DNA of 64,000 bases from Chryseobacterium endalhagicum. GTDB lineage: Bacteria > Bacteroidota > Bacteroidia > Flavobacteriales > Weeksellaceae. The notes beneath the pieces are model-generated. The model made no database searches. It saw only the letters and a list, made by a program, of their open reading frames with translations, and had not been told where the DNA came from. Made by a program: the position numbers and the translations under genes. Where the stretch lies: positions 509,856-573,855 of the forward strand of contig NZ_JAELVM010000001.1 in assembly GCF_016745235.1 (NCBI RefSeq), given 5' to 3'. Shown here in pieces: positions 7,867-16,598 of the stretch; position 1 is the stretch's first letter; every line of letters starts with the position of its first letter.

Positions 7867-8289
7867 ATGTTAAAGAAATTTTATAAAATTATTATTGTAC
7901 CGTATACACTGTTTTTGCTCTACCTCATGTTTTTGGGAATGGGCAGATTTCAGTATGAAGATCATCTGATCACTGTGGCACCTATTTTTTCTACATTAGA
8001 ATTTATTCAAAACAGTATTGATTGGAAAGATATTGTCATTATCGTTCTGGGCAATATCATTATGTTTATTCCTTTTGGATTTCTGGGCTGGGTGTTTCCC
8101 GGGTTAAATAATCTGAAAACCCTGCTTTATTCCTTTATTTCGGCTATCGTCATTGCTGAGGCACTTCAGTATTTTACCCGCATGGGAATATTTGAAGTAG
8201 ATGATGTTATTTTCAATACTTTTGGAGTCTGGCTTGGGTGGCTGCTTCGAAAGTTTTTAGAAAAAAGATTTAGCCGTTTAGTTCTTTAG
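7867..8289 (+). CDS. VanZ family membrane protein
   Basis: A 140-residue inner-membrane protein with four predicted helices (about 6-26, 50-75, 82-102, 115-132). The VanZ signatures GNIIMFIPFGFLG and EALQYF...FEVDDVIFNTFG are present. VanZ proteins can lower teicoplanin susceptibility, but most chromosomal members have no proven role. I chose the ATG at 7867 over a TTG three codons upstream, because the TTG lies inside the putative -7 box. The 3' end overlaps the 3' end of proC by 20 bp, tail to tail. Confidence 0.88.
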   Translation: MLKKFYKIIIVPYTLFLLYLMFLGMGRFQYEDHLITVAPIFSTLEFIQNSIDWKDIVIIVLGNIIMFIPFGFLGWVFPGLNNLKTLLYSFISAIVIAEALQYFTRMGIFEVDDVIFNTFGVWLGWLLRKFLEKRFSRLVL

Positions 8290-9073
8290 CCCGTTTTTCA
8301 GCATTAAGAATTCCGCTTTTCAGAATGTCTTTGAAGTTTTTGTCTTCAAATGTTTTTAAAGCGGCTTCAGTGGTTCCGCCCTTGGAAGCCACGTCCTTAA
8401 TAAGCTCTTCCAGACTTTTTTCAGAATTGTTGATCAGGTGATAAGCGCCCAGCATCGTCTGCTTCACGAAAAGCTGAGAAAGATTTTCCTCAATACCCAT
8501 TTCTACGCCGGCCTTGATCATGGCATCGATAATATAATAGAAATAAGCAGGCCCGCTTCCCGAAAGTGCCGTAACGCCATCCAGAAGGTCTTCATTTTCA
8601 AGATAAACGGATCTTCCCGTACTGTTCAGTAATCGTTCAACATTGATCAGCTGGCTGAATGAAATACCGTCTGCAGCCGTGTAACCGGTAATTCCCATTC
8701 CCAAAAGGGTAGGAGAGTTCGGCATGGCTCTTACAACAAGAGGGTGGTTTAATAATTTCTGAATTTTTTCAATTTTAATTCCGGCCATAATGGAAAGAAC
8801 CATCTGGTTTTCTTTCAGTGTAAATTTGAAATTCTGAGCCACATGCTGGAAATCCTGAGGTTTTACGGCTACTATGATAAGATCGGCATCCAGTTCCTGG
8901 GTTTCTTCGAAAGTGGAGATTTTAGATTTCGGGAAATCTTCGGCAATTTTAGAGATTTTAGTCTCGCTGCGGGTGATCAGGTGAAGATGCTCCGGCTTGA
9001 TCAGTTCGTATTTTAAAAATGATTTTGAAAAGGATAAGCCCATATTTCCGGCTCCTAAAATAGCTATTTTCAT
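8270..9073 (-). CDS. proC: Pyrroline-5-carboxylate reductase
   Basis: Catalyses the last step of proline synthesis, reducing 1-pyrroline-5-carboxylate with NAD(P)H. The N-terminal Rossmann motif AILGAGNMGLSF (residues 3-14), the IIVAVKPQ strand and the C-terminal dimer signature DGVTALSGSGPAYFYYIIDAM with the ASKGGTTEAAL loop are all present. At 267 residues it is the standard size. It converges on and overlaps vanZ. The 70-bp upstream gap holds a low-complexity TTCACTC-type stretch. Confidence 0.96.
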   Translation of the reverse strand: MKIAILGAGNMGLSFSKSFLKYELIKPEHLHLITRSETKISKIAEDFPKSKISTFEETQELDADLIIVAVKPQDFQHVAQNFKFTLKENQMVLSIMAGIKIEKIQKLLNHPLVVRAMPNSPTLLGMGITGYTAADGISFSQLINVERLLNSTGRSVYLENEDLLDGVTALSGSGPAYFYYIIDAMIKAGVEMGIEENLSQLFVKQTMLGAYHLINNSEKSLEELIKDVASKGGTTEAALKTFEDKNFKDILKSGILNAEKRAKELNG

Positions 9074-9142
9074 ATTGGTGTTCTTTATTCTTTACTCTTT
9101 ATTTTTCACTATTCACTCTCAACTCTTCACTCTTCACTTTTT
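9074..9142. repeat. Low-complexity ACTCTTCACT-type short-word repeat
   Basis: Degenerate tandem words (TTTACTC, CACTATTCACTCTC, ACTCTTCACTCTTCAC) fill the gap between proC and the next gene. The same word family forms the exact heptamer array near 59.8 kb. Confidence 0.6.
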
Positions 9143-9697
9143 TTACTTCAGATATTTTCTGAAAACTTTAGAATAGTTGTCGTTGAAATTAATAAGATCT
9201 ATACTTTTAAAAGAAATTTTCCGGGGCTTTTTATCAATTCTGCCTGCCGGATCGTAGTTGTTAATGAGGACCGACTTACTGCTGACTTCTAAAATTTCAC
9301 CAATCGAAAATAAGAATTTTTTATTTTTTGTGCTCTCAACAGCGCAATGAAAATCCTGTTTTTTTATGGATTTAAAAAGAGATTCGGGACTGTCTAAATT
9401 CGTTTTGTGAATAATATCTTCATTAAACCGGATCAGCTTTTCATCTGCATAGATAGCCTTTGAAATTTTATCGTATATATTGTTGCGGATCCCTCTGACT
9501 CTGTGATAGGGAACAATTTTAGTCCCTGCCAATGTAAAATCATGAGTTTCTTCCATCATGAGAAAATCATCGGAGAATTTTACCGGAAAACCATAGATCG
9601 CAGAATCATCATCAAGAGTAACTTTGACAAAATCTATATTACCGATATGTTTCTGGATTATTTTTTTAAATTCCTTTTCTGAATACTTTTTAGCCAT
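9143..9697 (-). CDS. Hypothetical protein with two possible Sm-like domains
   Basis: A 184-residue cytosolic protein without signal peptide or membrane segment. I do not recognise a named family. The N-terminal half (about 20-75: VKVTLDDDSAIYGFPVKFSDDFLMM ... KIVPYHRVRGIR) reads like a short five-strand barrel in which a V/G-rich strand precedes FSDDF. The C-terminal half (about 125-180: FSIGEILEVSSKSVLINNYDP ... ISFKSIDLINF) has the same strand rhythm. A duplicated Sm/Hfq-like fold is my inference from pattern alone. It is monocistronic between proC and the peroxidase operon. Confidence 0.6.
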   Translation of the reverse strand: MAKKYSEKEFKKIIQKHIGNIDFVKVTLDDDSAIYGFPVKFSDDFLMMEETHDFTLAGTKIVPYHRVRGIRNNIYDKISKAIYADEKLIRFNEDIIHKTNLDSPESLFKSIKKQDFHCAVESTKNKKFLFSIGEILEVSSKSVLINNYDPAGRIDKKPRKISFKSIDLINFNDNYSKVFRKYLK

Positions 9698-9762
9698 AAT
9701 CCCGATATTTTTAGCTAAAATAAAACTATTTAACCAAAAATAAGGTCTGAATCAGGTTAAAT

Positions 9763-10911
9763 CTATTCCGTCGGGAATTCCGGGCGTCTCATTTTAAATT
9801 TTGTCCCTGAAAGAGATTCCAGGAAAGAAACGAGCGCTTTGGTTTCTTCTTTCGTTAAGTTCAGAGGCTTTAATAAAGGGTCGGTAACAGGGTGCATCGG
9901 GTCCAGCTTCTTTTTTTCAGGGCTGGGGTCCAGCTGGTGCATTCCGCTGTTGTAAATATTCACAACCCCTTCAAGATCGCTGAACAGTCCGTTGTGCATC
10001 CATGGCTGGGTAAGCATCAGATCTCTTAATTGCGGGGTACGGAATTTACCCACATCTTCAGGCTTTTTGGTAACGTCGTACAATCCCAGATCCTGGTATT
10101 TCTTTTTGTAATACGTAAGCCCAATGTTGTGGAAAGATTCATCTGTAAGATATTGCCCGTTATGACAGTTCATGCAGCGGGCTTTGGTACGGAAGATATG
10201 CATTCCGTAGATTTCTTCGTCTGATAAAGCATTGTATTTTCCTTCCAGGAATTTGTCGAAACGGCTCGGCTGGCTTTTGATGGTTTTCTGGAAATCGGCA
10301 ATCGCTTTTACAATCCGGTCATACGTCACTTTATCTGTGCCGTATGCTTTTTTAAACAGTTCTTTATACCCTTTCACGGCCTGTATTTTGGCAGGCAGGG
10401 TTTTTACATCCATGGCCATTTCGTGATGGGCGCCCAGCGGTCCGGCAGCCTGCTCTTCCAGGGTTTTTGCCCTTCCGTCCCAGAAAAACGACTGGCGTTC
10501 TGAAATATTATACAGGGAGATGGAGTTTCTGTTTCCTAAAAGATGGTCGCTTCCCAAAGCAACACGTCTCCGGTCTGACCAGCCCATTTCAGGATCGTGG
10601 CATGAGCTGCACGAAACCTGGCTTGATTTGGATAATTTAGGATCAAAGAAGAGCATTTTACCTAAAATAACACCAGGCTTATCCTGCTCGGTGAAAAAAG
10701 CGGTATCATTTTTAATGGGAGCGAATTCTTTCCATTGCACTCCGTAATCGATATCAGGTTTCGGCCAGTCTGTGATGGCTTTTTTGTAGCTTTTTACAAT
10801 ATCCTCAATACCCGGATCCTGAATATTCGAAAGATCCTGATTTACTTTAGACGTAAAACTCCACAATACCAATAAAACCAATCCTAAAACCCAATATATA
10901 CCTCTTTTCAT
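9763..10911 (-). CDS. Di-haem cytochrome c peroxidase (CcpA/MauG family)
   Basis: Periplasmic di-haem peroxidase-like protein of 382 residues. The N-terminal signal or anchor is MKRGIYWVLGLVLLVLWSF. Two CxxCH haem c sites are present: CSSCH (about 101-105) and CMNCH (about 246-250). Between and after them are family motifs: LGKMLFFDPKLS, FWDGRAKTLEEQAAGP and KFRTPQLRDLMLTQPWMHNG. Classical members reduce H2O2 with electrons from cytochromes; MauG-like members oxidise protein substrates. It is the last gene of a four-gene operon headed by a TonB-dependent receptor, 3 bp after the preceding stop codon; the ATG at 10911 is used, not the GTG just upstream. A link between the peroxidase and the receptor's cargo is inference. 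Confidence 0.9.
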   Translation of the reverse strand: MKRGIYWVLGLVLLVLWSFTSKVNQDLSNIQDPGIEDIVKSYKKAITDWPKPDIDYGVQWKEFAPIKNDTAFFTEQDKPGVILGKMLFFDPKLSKSSQVSCSSCHDPEMGWSDRRRVALGSDHLLGNRNSISLYNISERQSFFWDGRAKTLEEQAAGPLGAHHEMAMDVKTLPAKIQAVKGYKELFKKAYGTDKVTYDRIVKAIADFQKTIKSQPSRFDKFLEGKYNALSDEEIYGMHIFRTKARCMNCHNGQYLTDESFHNIGLTYYKKKYQDLGLYDVTKKPEDVGKFRTPQLRDLMLTQPWMHNGLFSDLEGVVNIYNSGMHQLDPSPEKKKLDPMHPVTDPLLKPLNLTKEETKALVSFLESLSGTKFKMRRPEFPTE

Positions 10912-10914
10912 CAC

Positions 10915-12438
10915 TTAAAATGTTATTCCGATACTTCCTCCTGCAAAATTATTATTTTTTTCCTGAATTTTTTGTGATTGATACTGTGCACTTATAAAGA
11001 ATGCAGGCAGTTTTTCAAGCTTAAAGTCATATCTCAATGATGCTCCGAATGTGGTGATATCACTCGCCTGGAAATTGAAATCCTGAAGAATCCATTCGTT
11101 GACCCCGGCATTTGGTGTGGTTGCCAGTGCATTGATAGATTTATTCACCTTTCTTGTGGAAAAATAAGGCTGGAATGTCACCATCTGACGGTCATTGATC
11201 TGCTGTTTTACATCTGCATTGATCCCGAAATAAGTGTAAACAAATTTCTGCCCGGCATCAGGAAATAATCTTCTTTCTTTGATGTCCTCACGTCCGAAAA
11301 AAGGAACTGCTGTCACCGAAAAATTATCTTTGGTGTACTGATAGAAACCTTTTACGGTAGTTTCATAATTTTCCCTGCGGAAGGATTCTCTTTTAAAAAT
11401 CTGGGTTAAAGCGACGGTATTCAGGGAATAGCCATATTCGGAGCCGGTATTTCTTGCTGCTCTGTAGTTGACCAATAAACCTAATCTGTGTTTTTCATGA
11501 ACCGTGAAGAACTTGGCGCCTTCTATTTCAAGGTTTTCATTCTTCAGATCAGAAATATCAAAGAAATTATTGGAACCGTCATTATAACTTTTCATATTGT
11601 TACCCGTTCCTGCGGATGCCTGAAGGTAAAAATCCCGGCCTCCGTTTCCGGAAATCTGAATTCCTCCTTTGTAAGAAAATTCTTCAAACGTATTTTTCGG
11701 CAATGTTCCTCCATTGAAAAGATAGTTCGAAAAACCAAAGCCTGACATCTGATAGACGTAAGGTCTGCCCAATAAGCTCTGGAAGTTCACAGAGTTGTTC
11801 TGGGTATATTTATTCAGTTCACCGAAAATACCGATTTCGTAATCTCTGAAAACCTTGTAGTTCAGTCCGGCATTGATCTTCAGATCAGAAGTGGTGCTTC
11901 TCATTCTCGGATCTCTTGAACGGTATCCAAGCTGTGCAGAATAACTTACCTGTCCGGCAAGGGTCCAGCGGTTCAGCTTTTGGAGATAACCACCGGCAAA
12001 CTGATAGCGTTCAAGGTTTAATTTTCCTCCTACAGAATCTGCTGTAGTGTAAGGGGCAACGCGGTCATAATCTAAAGTTTCATTCCATTTTACGGAATTG
12101 ACTTTTAAGTTCTGATAACTTGCATTTCCCCAGACATAGCGGTTGGGCTTTAGTTTTTGGAAAGATTTTGCTTCTACCGTTAAGCCTTTGCTGCCGCTTC
12201 CCAATTGCTGGCGGTAGCTTTTTTCATTGTTGTCATGATATCCGGCATTAAATTCCGAGAAGGAAACAGAACTATAATCCGACATAGCTGCCGGATTATA
12301 GTAAAAATTATTTTTAAAATTTCTTTCTGTGCTGTACTGGTTGTTCAGGGTTTTGAAAAGACTCAGGCTGTCCTGAGCTTTTACCGACAGCGAAAACCCG
12401 ATCAGCAGTAAGAAGAAAGATCCTTTTGTATGCAGCAT
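10915..12438 (-). CDS. DUF6850-like outer membrane beta-barrel protein
   Basis: A 507-residue predicted outer-membrane barrel. Starting at 12438 gives the signal peptide MLHTKGSFFLLLIGFSLSVKAQ. The mature protein begins with a PAAMSDYSSVSFSEFNAGY segment and continues with alternating aromatic strands, ending in GGSIGITF, a typical barrel C-terminus. Family assignment (DUF6850) rests on length, start motif and gene context; I could not search it. It lies between a DUF4876 lipoprotein gene and the peroxidase gene with very short gaps, so it should be co-expressed with them. Substrate unknown. Confidence 0.75.
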   Translation of the reverse strand: MLHTKGSFFLLLIGFSLSVKAQDSLSLFKTLNNQYSTERNFKNNFYYNPAAMSDYSSVSFSEFNAGYHDNNEKSYRQQLGSGSKGLTVEAKSFQKLKPNRYVWGNASYQNLKVNSVKWNETLDYDRVAPYTTADSVGGKLNLERYQFAGGYLQKLNRWTLAGQVSYSAQLGYRSRDPRMRSTTSDLKINAGLNYKVFRDYEIGIFGELNKYTQNNSVNFQSLLGRPYVYQMSGFGFSNYLFNGGTLPKNTFEEFSYKGGIQISGNGGRDFYLQASAGTGNNMKSYNDGSNNFFDISDLKNENLEIEGAKFFTVHEKHRLGLLVNYRAARNTGSEYGYSLNTVALTQIFKRESFRRENYETTVKGFYQYTKDNFSVTAVPFFGREDIKERRLFPDAGQKFVYTYFGINADVKQQINDRQMVTFQPYFSTRKVNKSINALATTPNAGVNEWILQDFNFQASDITTFGASLRYDFKLEKLPAFFISAQYQSQKIQEKNNNFAGGSIGITF

Positions 12439-12457
12439 AATAAAGTAATCTAAACTT

Positions 12458-13684
12458 TTAGTGTACAATACCGTTTTTCAGACTTGGTTCAGAGTCTTTG
12501 GTGAAGTCATTAGATGAATTGTTGGTATCCATATAAAGGTTTTTACCGTTGTCCATCTGTCCTGTTACTTTACGTCTTACAGATTTTCCGAAACGGGTTG
12601 GGTCCTTGTCAATGGTTCCTACCGATGTCCATCCTCCGTCGATACTTGCTGAAGTCAGAACATGAACAAACTTGGTTGAAATACTGTTGTTCACTCCATC
12701 TATGATCCATGAGTTCGGAATAGCATAGGCGCTTTTTGAAGTAACTCCTCCCGCACTGTTCTGGTACGTGTAATCGTATTTGAAATTCGTAAGGAATGTA
12801 TTTTCATCTTCTCCGGCAGGGAAACGTGCGATAATATAGCTTTCAAATCCACGGTCGTGAAGGAAGAACATATTGAAGTTCATCTGTGAATAAATGATCT
12901 TTGCATTCGGTACAGAAGGGTTGTCCACTTGTCCCAATGCAGGGTTTACAGACGGGAATTCAAAATTTGCGTTGTGAAGGTCATATGCTGTACTTGTATT
13001 GGCCTGGTGATTAATGGCATTGTCTGCAATAACGATGAAGTCACCTGGCTGTACCGGGTATTCGGTTCCGGCTCCCGGTAAAACCATCACTGCTTTTACT
13101 GCAAATGAAAGGTTTTTGCTGTATGGAGTAGGGTTTTTGTCATCCGTTGTCAGGAATTCCGACTGTCCAAGAATAAGCTTGTCAGCGTACAATACTTTTT
13201 TCGTATTGTTGGTTAATTTGAAATAACGGCTTGAATTGTAGTTTTTACCGTCAGAGGTTTTTACCCCGGTAAAGAAAACTTCCTCAATCACAAAGTCTTC
13301 ATGGAATTTTTTAAGAATCAACGGAATCTCAAGATTGGTGATCAATGTTGCGATGTCAGTCTGTGCAGAAGCACCCACTCCGATCTCATCATTGCTGGAA
13401 ATAACCACCCCGTTTACTGTAATTTTATAAGAACCGTAAGGAACCTCGAAAGTATGGATGTTTTTGTTTTGTATGGTTTGTTTAATGATCGCTCCCGTGT
13501 TTACTTCTTTCAGCTCTACATCAATGGTTTTGTAAGAAGAAATATTATCTCCCGAAAAAGACAAAGTTAAAGCTCCTTTCTGGGCCGTTGTTACTCCGAA
13601 ATCATCATCGCTGGAGCAAGAAGTTACCGTAAATGTAGCGGTCATCATTGCTGCTAAACTTAATAGTATAACTCTTTTTTTCAT
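12458..13684 (-). CDS. DUF4876 lipoprotein
   Basis: A 408-residue predicted lipoprotein with signal MKKRVILLSLAAMMTATFTVTSC (lipobox Cys23) followed by SSDDD, an acidic stretch of the sort that can mark surface-exposed lipoproteins in Bacteroidota. The N-terminal third (about 35-130) is an Ig-like carboxypeptidase-regulatory fold (GALTLSFSG...VPYGSYKITVNG). The remainder resembles lamin-tail-like beta structure (VIEEVFFTGVKT...YFKLTNNTKKVLYADKLIL...). Gene order receptor-lipoprotein recalls SusC/SusD pairs, but this protein is not SusD-like. Family call is from composition, start and context. Confidence 0.75.
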   Translation of the reverse strand: MKKRVILLSLAAMMTATFTVTSCSSDDDFGVTTAQKGALTLSFSGDNISSYKTIDVELKEVNTGAIIKQTIQNKNIHTFEVPYGSYKITVNGVVISSNDEIGVGASAQTDIATLITNLEIPLILKKFHEDFVIEEVFFTGVKTSDGKNYNSSRYFKLTNNTKKVLYADKLILGQSEFLTTDDKNPTPYSKNLSFAVKAVMVLPGAGTEYPVQPGDFIVIADNAINHQANTSTAYDLHNANFEFPSVNPALGQVDNPSVPNAKIIYSQMNFNMFFLHDRGFESYIIARFPAGEDENTFLTNFKYDYTYQNSAGGVTSKSAYAIPNSWIIDGVNNSISTKFVHVLTSASIDGGWTSVGTIDKDPTRFGKSVRRKVTGQMDNGKNLYMDTNNSSNDFTKDSEPSLKNGIVH

Positions 13685-13705
13685 GTTGTTTTCTTTTGAT
13701 ATATA

Positions 13706-16459
13706 TTAAAAATTATAATTTAATTCCATTCCGAAATACGGGGTATTCAGTCCTTTTCTGTACACTTTTACATTGTTGAAAGTATAAGGCGCACTGTAAT
13801 TGAAAAGTCTGTTCACAAACAGTGAAGTCTTTAAGGCTTTGTAGATGCTTTTCGTTATTTTAATATTTCCGGTAAGCGTAAAAGTGGTTAAACGGTCTAA
13901 ATTATCGGTTACAGACACATTTCTTACCAGCCACTGCTTATAGATATCAGCTCTGTCGGCATCCGTGAAAGGGTGGATGATGCCGTCTGCTCCATAATAG
14001 GAGATAGGCTCAGCGATTCTTCTGTCATTGACTCTGTGATCATAAAGGCTTCCCTGTAAAGACGCTGAAACAATCAGATCCAGGCTTGGAAGATAAGTAT
14101 CGATCAGTAAATTGTAGTTGATGTTGGAATTATTATAACCATCATCATTTTTATAAATTCCGTAATAAGGGAATGGTCCTACCCCAATTGATACACTTGG
14201 TTTGAAAGCAAAAGGCACAGAATTTCTGTACTGCGTTTTAAACCAGGCACCGGTAAACGTAAACCTTGTATTAATCGCTTTGATCCTTGGGGAAGTATAC
14301 CCGAATTCAATACCCTGTTTTAAAGTCTCGCTTCCGTTTTCGGTAACCAGATATTCACCAAGGTTTGTTTTTAATTCATAAGGTACGTTCGTAAGATCCG
14401 GACCGTTAGGCGTCCATTGGGTAATATCTACCTGCGTAGCATCATACTGCTTGTAGGAATGAGCTGCTGTATGAACCATATTACGGAAACCGTTGTTCAT
14501 ATCTTCTTTAAAATACGTAACGAAAAGCTCATGGTTTCTGTAGCTCAGGTCAAGACGGATTTCCTTTTTAATACTTTTGGCGGCTTCAATAGCCTTATTT
14601 TCTCTCGACTGAACATACGTCATGAAATTAACGTAGCGGTAGCGCTCATCGTTATGATAATAATTCAGCTGGGTGTAATCCCAGTAATCTTTGTTCGGGT
14701 AAAGCATCAGAAGTGTTGGCTGCTTGTAGAAAAGACCGTATCCTAAAGTAATGTCCGTTTTCAAAGGATAATTGTTGATCATCAGATGCGGAAGATTGTA
14801 CTGGAAATTCAATCTCGGTTCTGTAAAAACTTTTTTGCTGATGGCAAATGATTCATCGATCCCGAAATTCTTAGATAATCTTAAACCTGCATACAAAGTA
14901 AATTTATGCTGATCAAGCGCATAGCTCATCTGGTCACCGAAAAATGCAGATAAAAGATTGGACGCCGGAAGCTCATCATAAGCTCTCGGTCTCTCTATAT
15001 TGACAGAGGCAGACGGAGGCGTTCTCATATCGTATTGCAAGCCTTTTCCATTGTTTTTTGAATACCTCCAGTCAAGTCCGGCTTCATAATTATGGGTAAT
15101 TCCACCTGTTTTTCTTACGCCATTCGCTTTGAATAATGCGGTGATATCCAAAGGTCTTCCTTCCGTTGAAAAATTCGCCACATAACGAAGGTTCGGATAA
15201 AATCCTACATTTTCGCCCTGCTCAGTAGCCAGAGAGAATGAACGCGGGCCCGAAAGCTGAATCAGTTTTACCTGTTCAATCTTTTCAAAACCTTGACGGA
15301 TAGCCGTGTTTAAAGTCAGTTTATTGAAGAAAGAAGCTTTGTCCAGCTGATAAATGAAATTGTTGGTCAGGCTGATTCTCGTATTGGTAGATTCGTATTT
15401 ATCTGTTGAAGGATATCCGTTGTCCGGATCGTATTTTAATTTGTCAATATTCGTTGAAAAGTCAATATTCGATCTCCATTCCAAAGGTCTGCCCCATAAA
15501 TTTGACATTTTTTTGGAACGGATAGAAGCTGTGATCCGCTGGTAATTTTCAAATTCATTCGTAGGATCAGATTTGGAATCAAGATAATCCGCACTTGCAC
15601 TCAGCTGCCATTTATCTGTAATTTTAAAACCCTTGCTTACATAATACTGTTTGCTGTACCCATCCGCTTTGAAGCGCGCCTGTAAAGGGGATTGTCCTAT
15701 TTTTCGTTCTATTTTGATCAGTCCGGAAGTCAGGTCACCATAAGATGCAGAAGGAATTCCTCTGATGATTTCCACTTTTTCAATATCATTCGTAGAAATC
15801 GTTCTCATATCTACGCCGGAAAAAGCCGTTTCTCTGCCCATAGGAGCCTGTAAAAACTGCTTTGGGTCCACTGAAAGCTGCAAATCTGCATTGGAATTAA
15901 TGATGTTGTCATCCACGATAAACTGAACACCCAGTGATGAGGTGCTGTATTTATCACCCGAATGGCCGCCTGTATTTTCTCTCAGGGTAGCTTTATTGAC
16001 ACCGTTTAAAGAAGGAAATTTTGCCAGTCCGCCGGGTAATAGTTCCATCAGATCGGTGAAACTTGACGGCTGTAAATGCTGCATCGCCTGCCTGTCTATC
16101 ACAGATTTGGTGGTTAATCCCTTACTTTCCTTAGAGAATATAACGACCTCTTCCAGTTTATTGACAGGTTTAAGATTGATGGTAATATTTTGTGCAGAAG
16201 TAACGGTAATTGCGATTTCCTTATCCTCGTACTCCGGATATGAAATTTTAAGCGTATGTTTTCCTTTTGAAAGAGGAATGCTTGTATTTCCGTCCTTATC
16301 TGTGGAGGCAGAGATCTGGTCAATAACAACAGAAACTCCGCTTAGTTCTTTATGATCTTCATTTAAGACTTTGATGCTGATAGGAGATTTCTCTTCCTGG
16401 GCATACAAGAACTGGGTAGAAAAAATGAAAAAAAAAGCGAAATATAAAAACCTGGTCAT
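13706..16459 (-). CDS. TonB-dependent receptor with carboxypeptidase-like N-terminal domain
   Basis: A 917-residue outer-membrane active transporter. After the signal MTRFLYFAFFFIFSTQFLYAQ comes a CarboxypepD_reg-like domain (about 25-95: ISIKVLNEDHKELSGVSVVIDQ...). A plug domain follows (about 110-240; DIEKVEIIRGIPSASYGDLTSGLIKIERK), then a 22-strand-type barrel ending ...GMELNYNF. It is the first gene of the operon with the DUF4876 lipoprotein, the DUF6850-like barrel and the peroxidase. A -7 box lies at 16488-16495. A degenerate palindromic TTTAGAATAAATTAAA stretch at about 16524-16542 recalls Fur boxes but is not convincing. The ligand is unknown; a metal or haem compound is one guess. 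Confidence 0.92.
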   Translation of the reverse strand: MTRFLYFAFFFIFSTQFLYAQEEKSPISIKVLNEDHKELSGVSVVIDQISASTDKDGNTSIPLSKGKHTLKISYPEYEDKEIAITVTSAQNITINLKPVNKLEEVVIFSKESKGLTTKSVIDRQAMQHLQPSSFTDLMELLPGGLAKFPSLNGVNKATLRENTGGHSGDKYSTSSLGVQFIVDDNIINSNADLQLSVDPKQFLQAPMGRETAFSGVDMRTISTNDIEKVEIIRGIPSASYGDLTSGLIKIERKIGQSPLQARFKADGYSKQYYVSKGFKITDKWQLSASADYLDSKSDPTNEFENYQRITASIRSKKMSNLWGRPLEWRSNIDFSTNIDKLKYDPDNGYPSTDKYESTNTRISLTNNFIYQLDKASFFNKLTLNTAIRQGFEKIEQVKLIQLSGPRSFSLATEQGENVGFYPNLRYVANFSTEGRPLDITALFKANGVRKTGGITHNYEAGLDWRYSKNNGKGLQYDMRTPPSASVNIERPRAYDELPASNLLSAFFGDQMSYALDQHKFTLYAGLRLSKNFGIDESFAISKKVFTEPRLNFQYNLPHLMINNYPLKTDITLGYGLFYKQPTLLMLYPNKDYWDYTQLNYYHNDERYRYVNFMTYVQSRENKAIEAAKSIKKEIRLDLSYRNHELFVTYFKEDMNNGFRNMVHTAAHSYKQYDATQVDITQWTPNGPDLTNVPYELKTNLGEYLVTENGSETLKQGIEFGYTSPRIKAINTRFTFTGAWFKTQYRNSVPFAFKPSVSIGVGPFPYYGIYKNDDGYNNSNINYNLLIDTYLPSLDLIVSASLQGSLYDHRVNDRRIAEPISYYGADGIIHPFTDADRADIYKQWLVRNVSVTDNLDRLTTFTLTGNIKITKSIYKALKTSLFVNRLFNYSAPYTFNNVKVYRKGLNTPYFGMELNYNF

Positions 16460-16487
16460 TTGTATTTTGTCTAAATAAAATTGACCG

Positions 16488-16495
16488 CAAAAGTA
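16488..16495 (-). promoter_or_regulatory. -7 box of the receptor-peroxidase operon
   Basis: TACTTTTG on the minus strand matches TAnnTTTG exactly, 28 bp upstream of the receptor start. The -33 box is poor, which would fit activated or alternative control. Confidence 0.45.
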
Positions 16496-16598
16496 TTGAA
16501 ATTTATGACTCTATTAATTATTTATTTAGAATAAATTAAAATAATTGATAAAAGTCAGAAATATAATTGAAAAAAAATTACATAATACCCTGTGTGAT

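Noticed and set aside
15942..16355. Long open frames on the strand opposite real genes, for example 15942-16355 (+) inside the receptor gene and 49188-49733 (-) inside katG
   Set aside because: They lie wholly within well-supported genes, show no recognisable domains and have no start context of their own.
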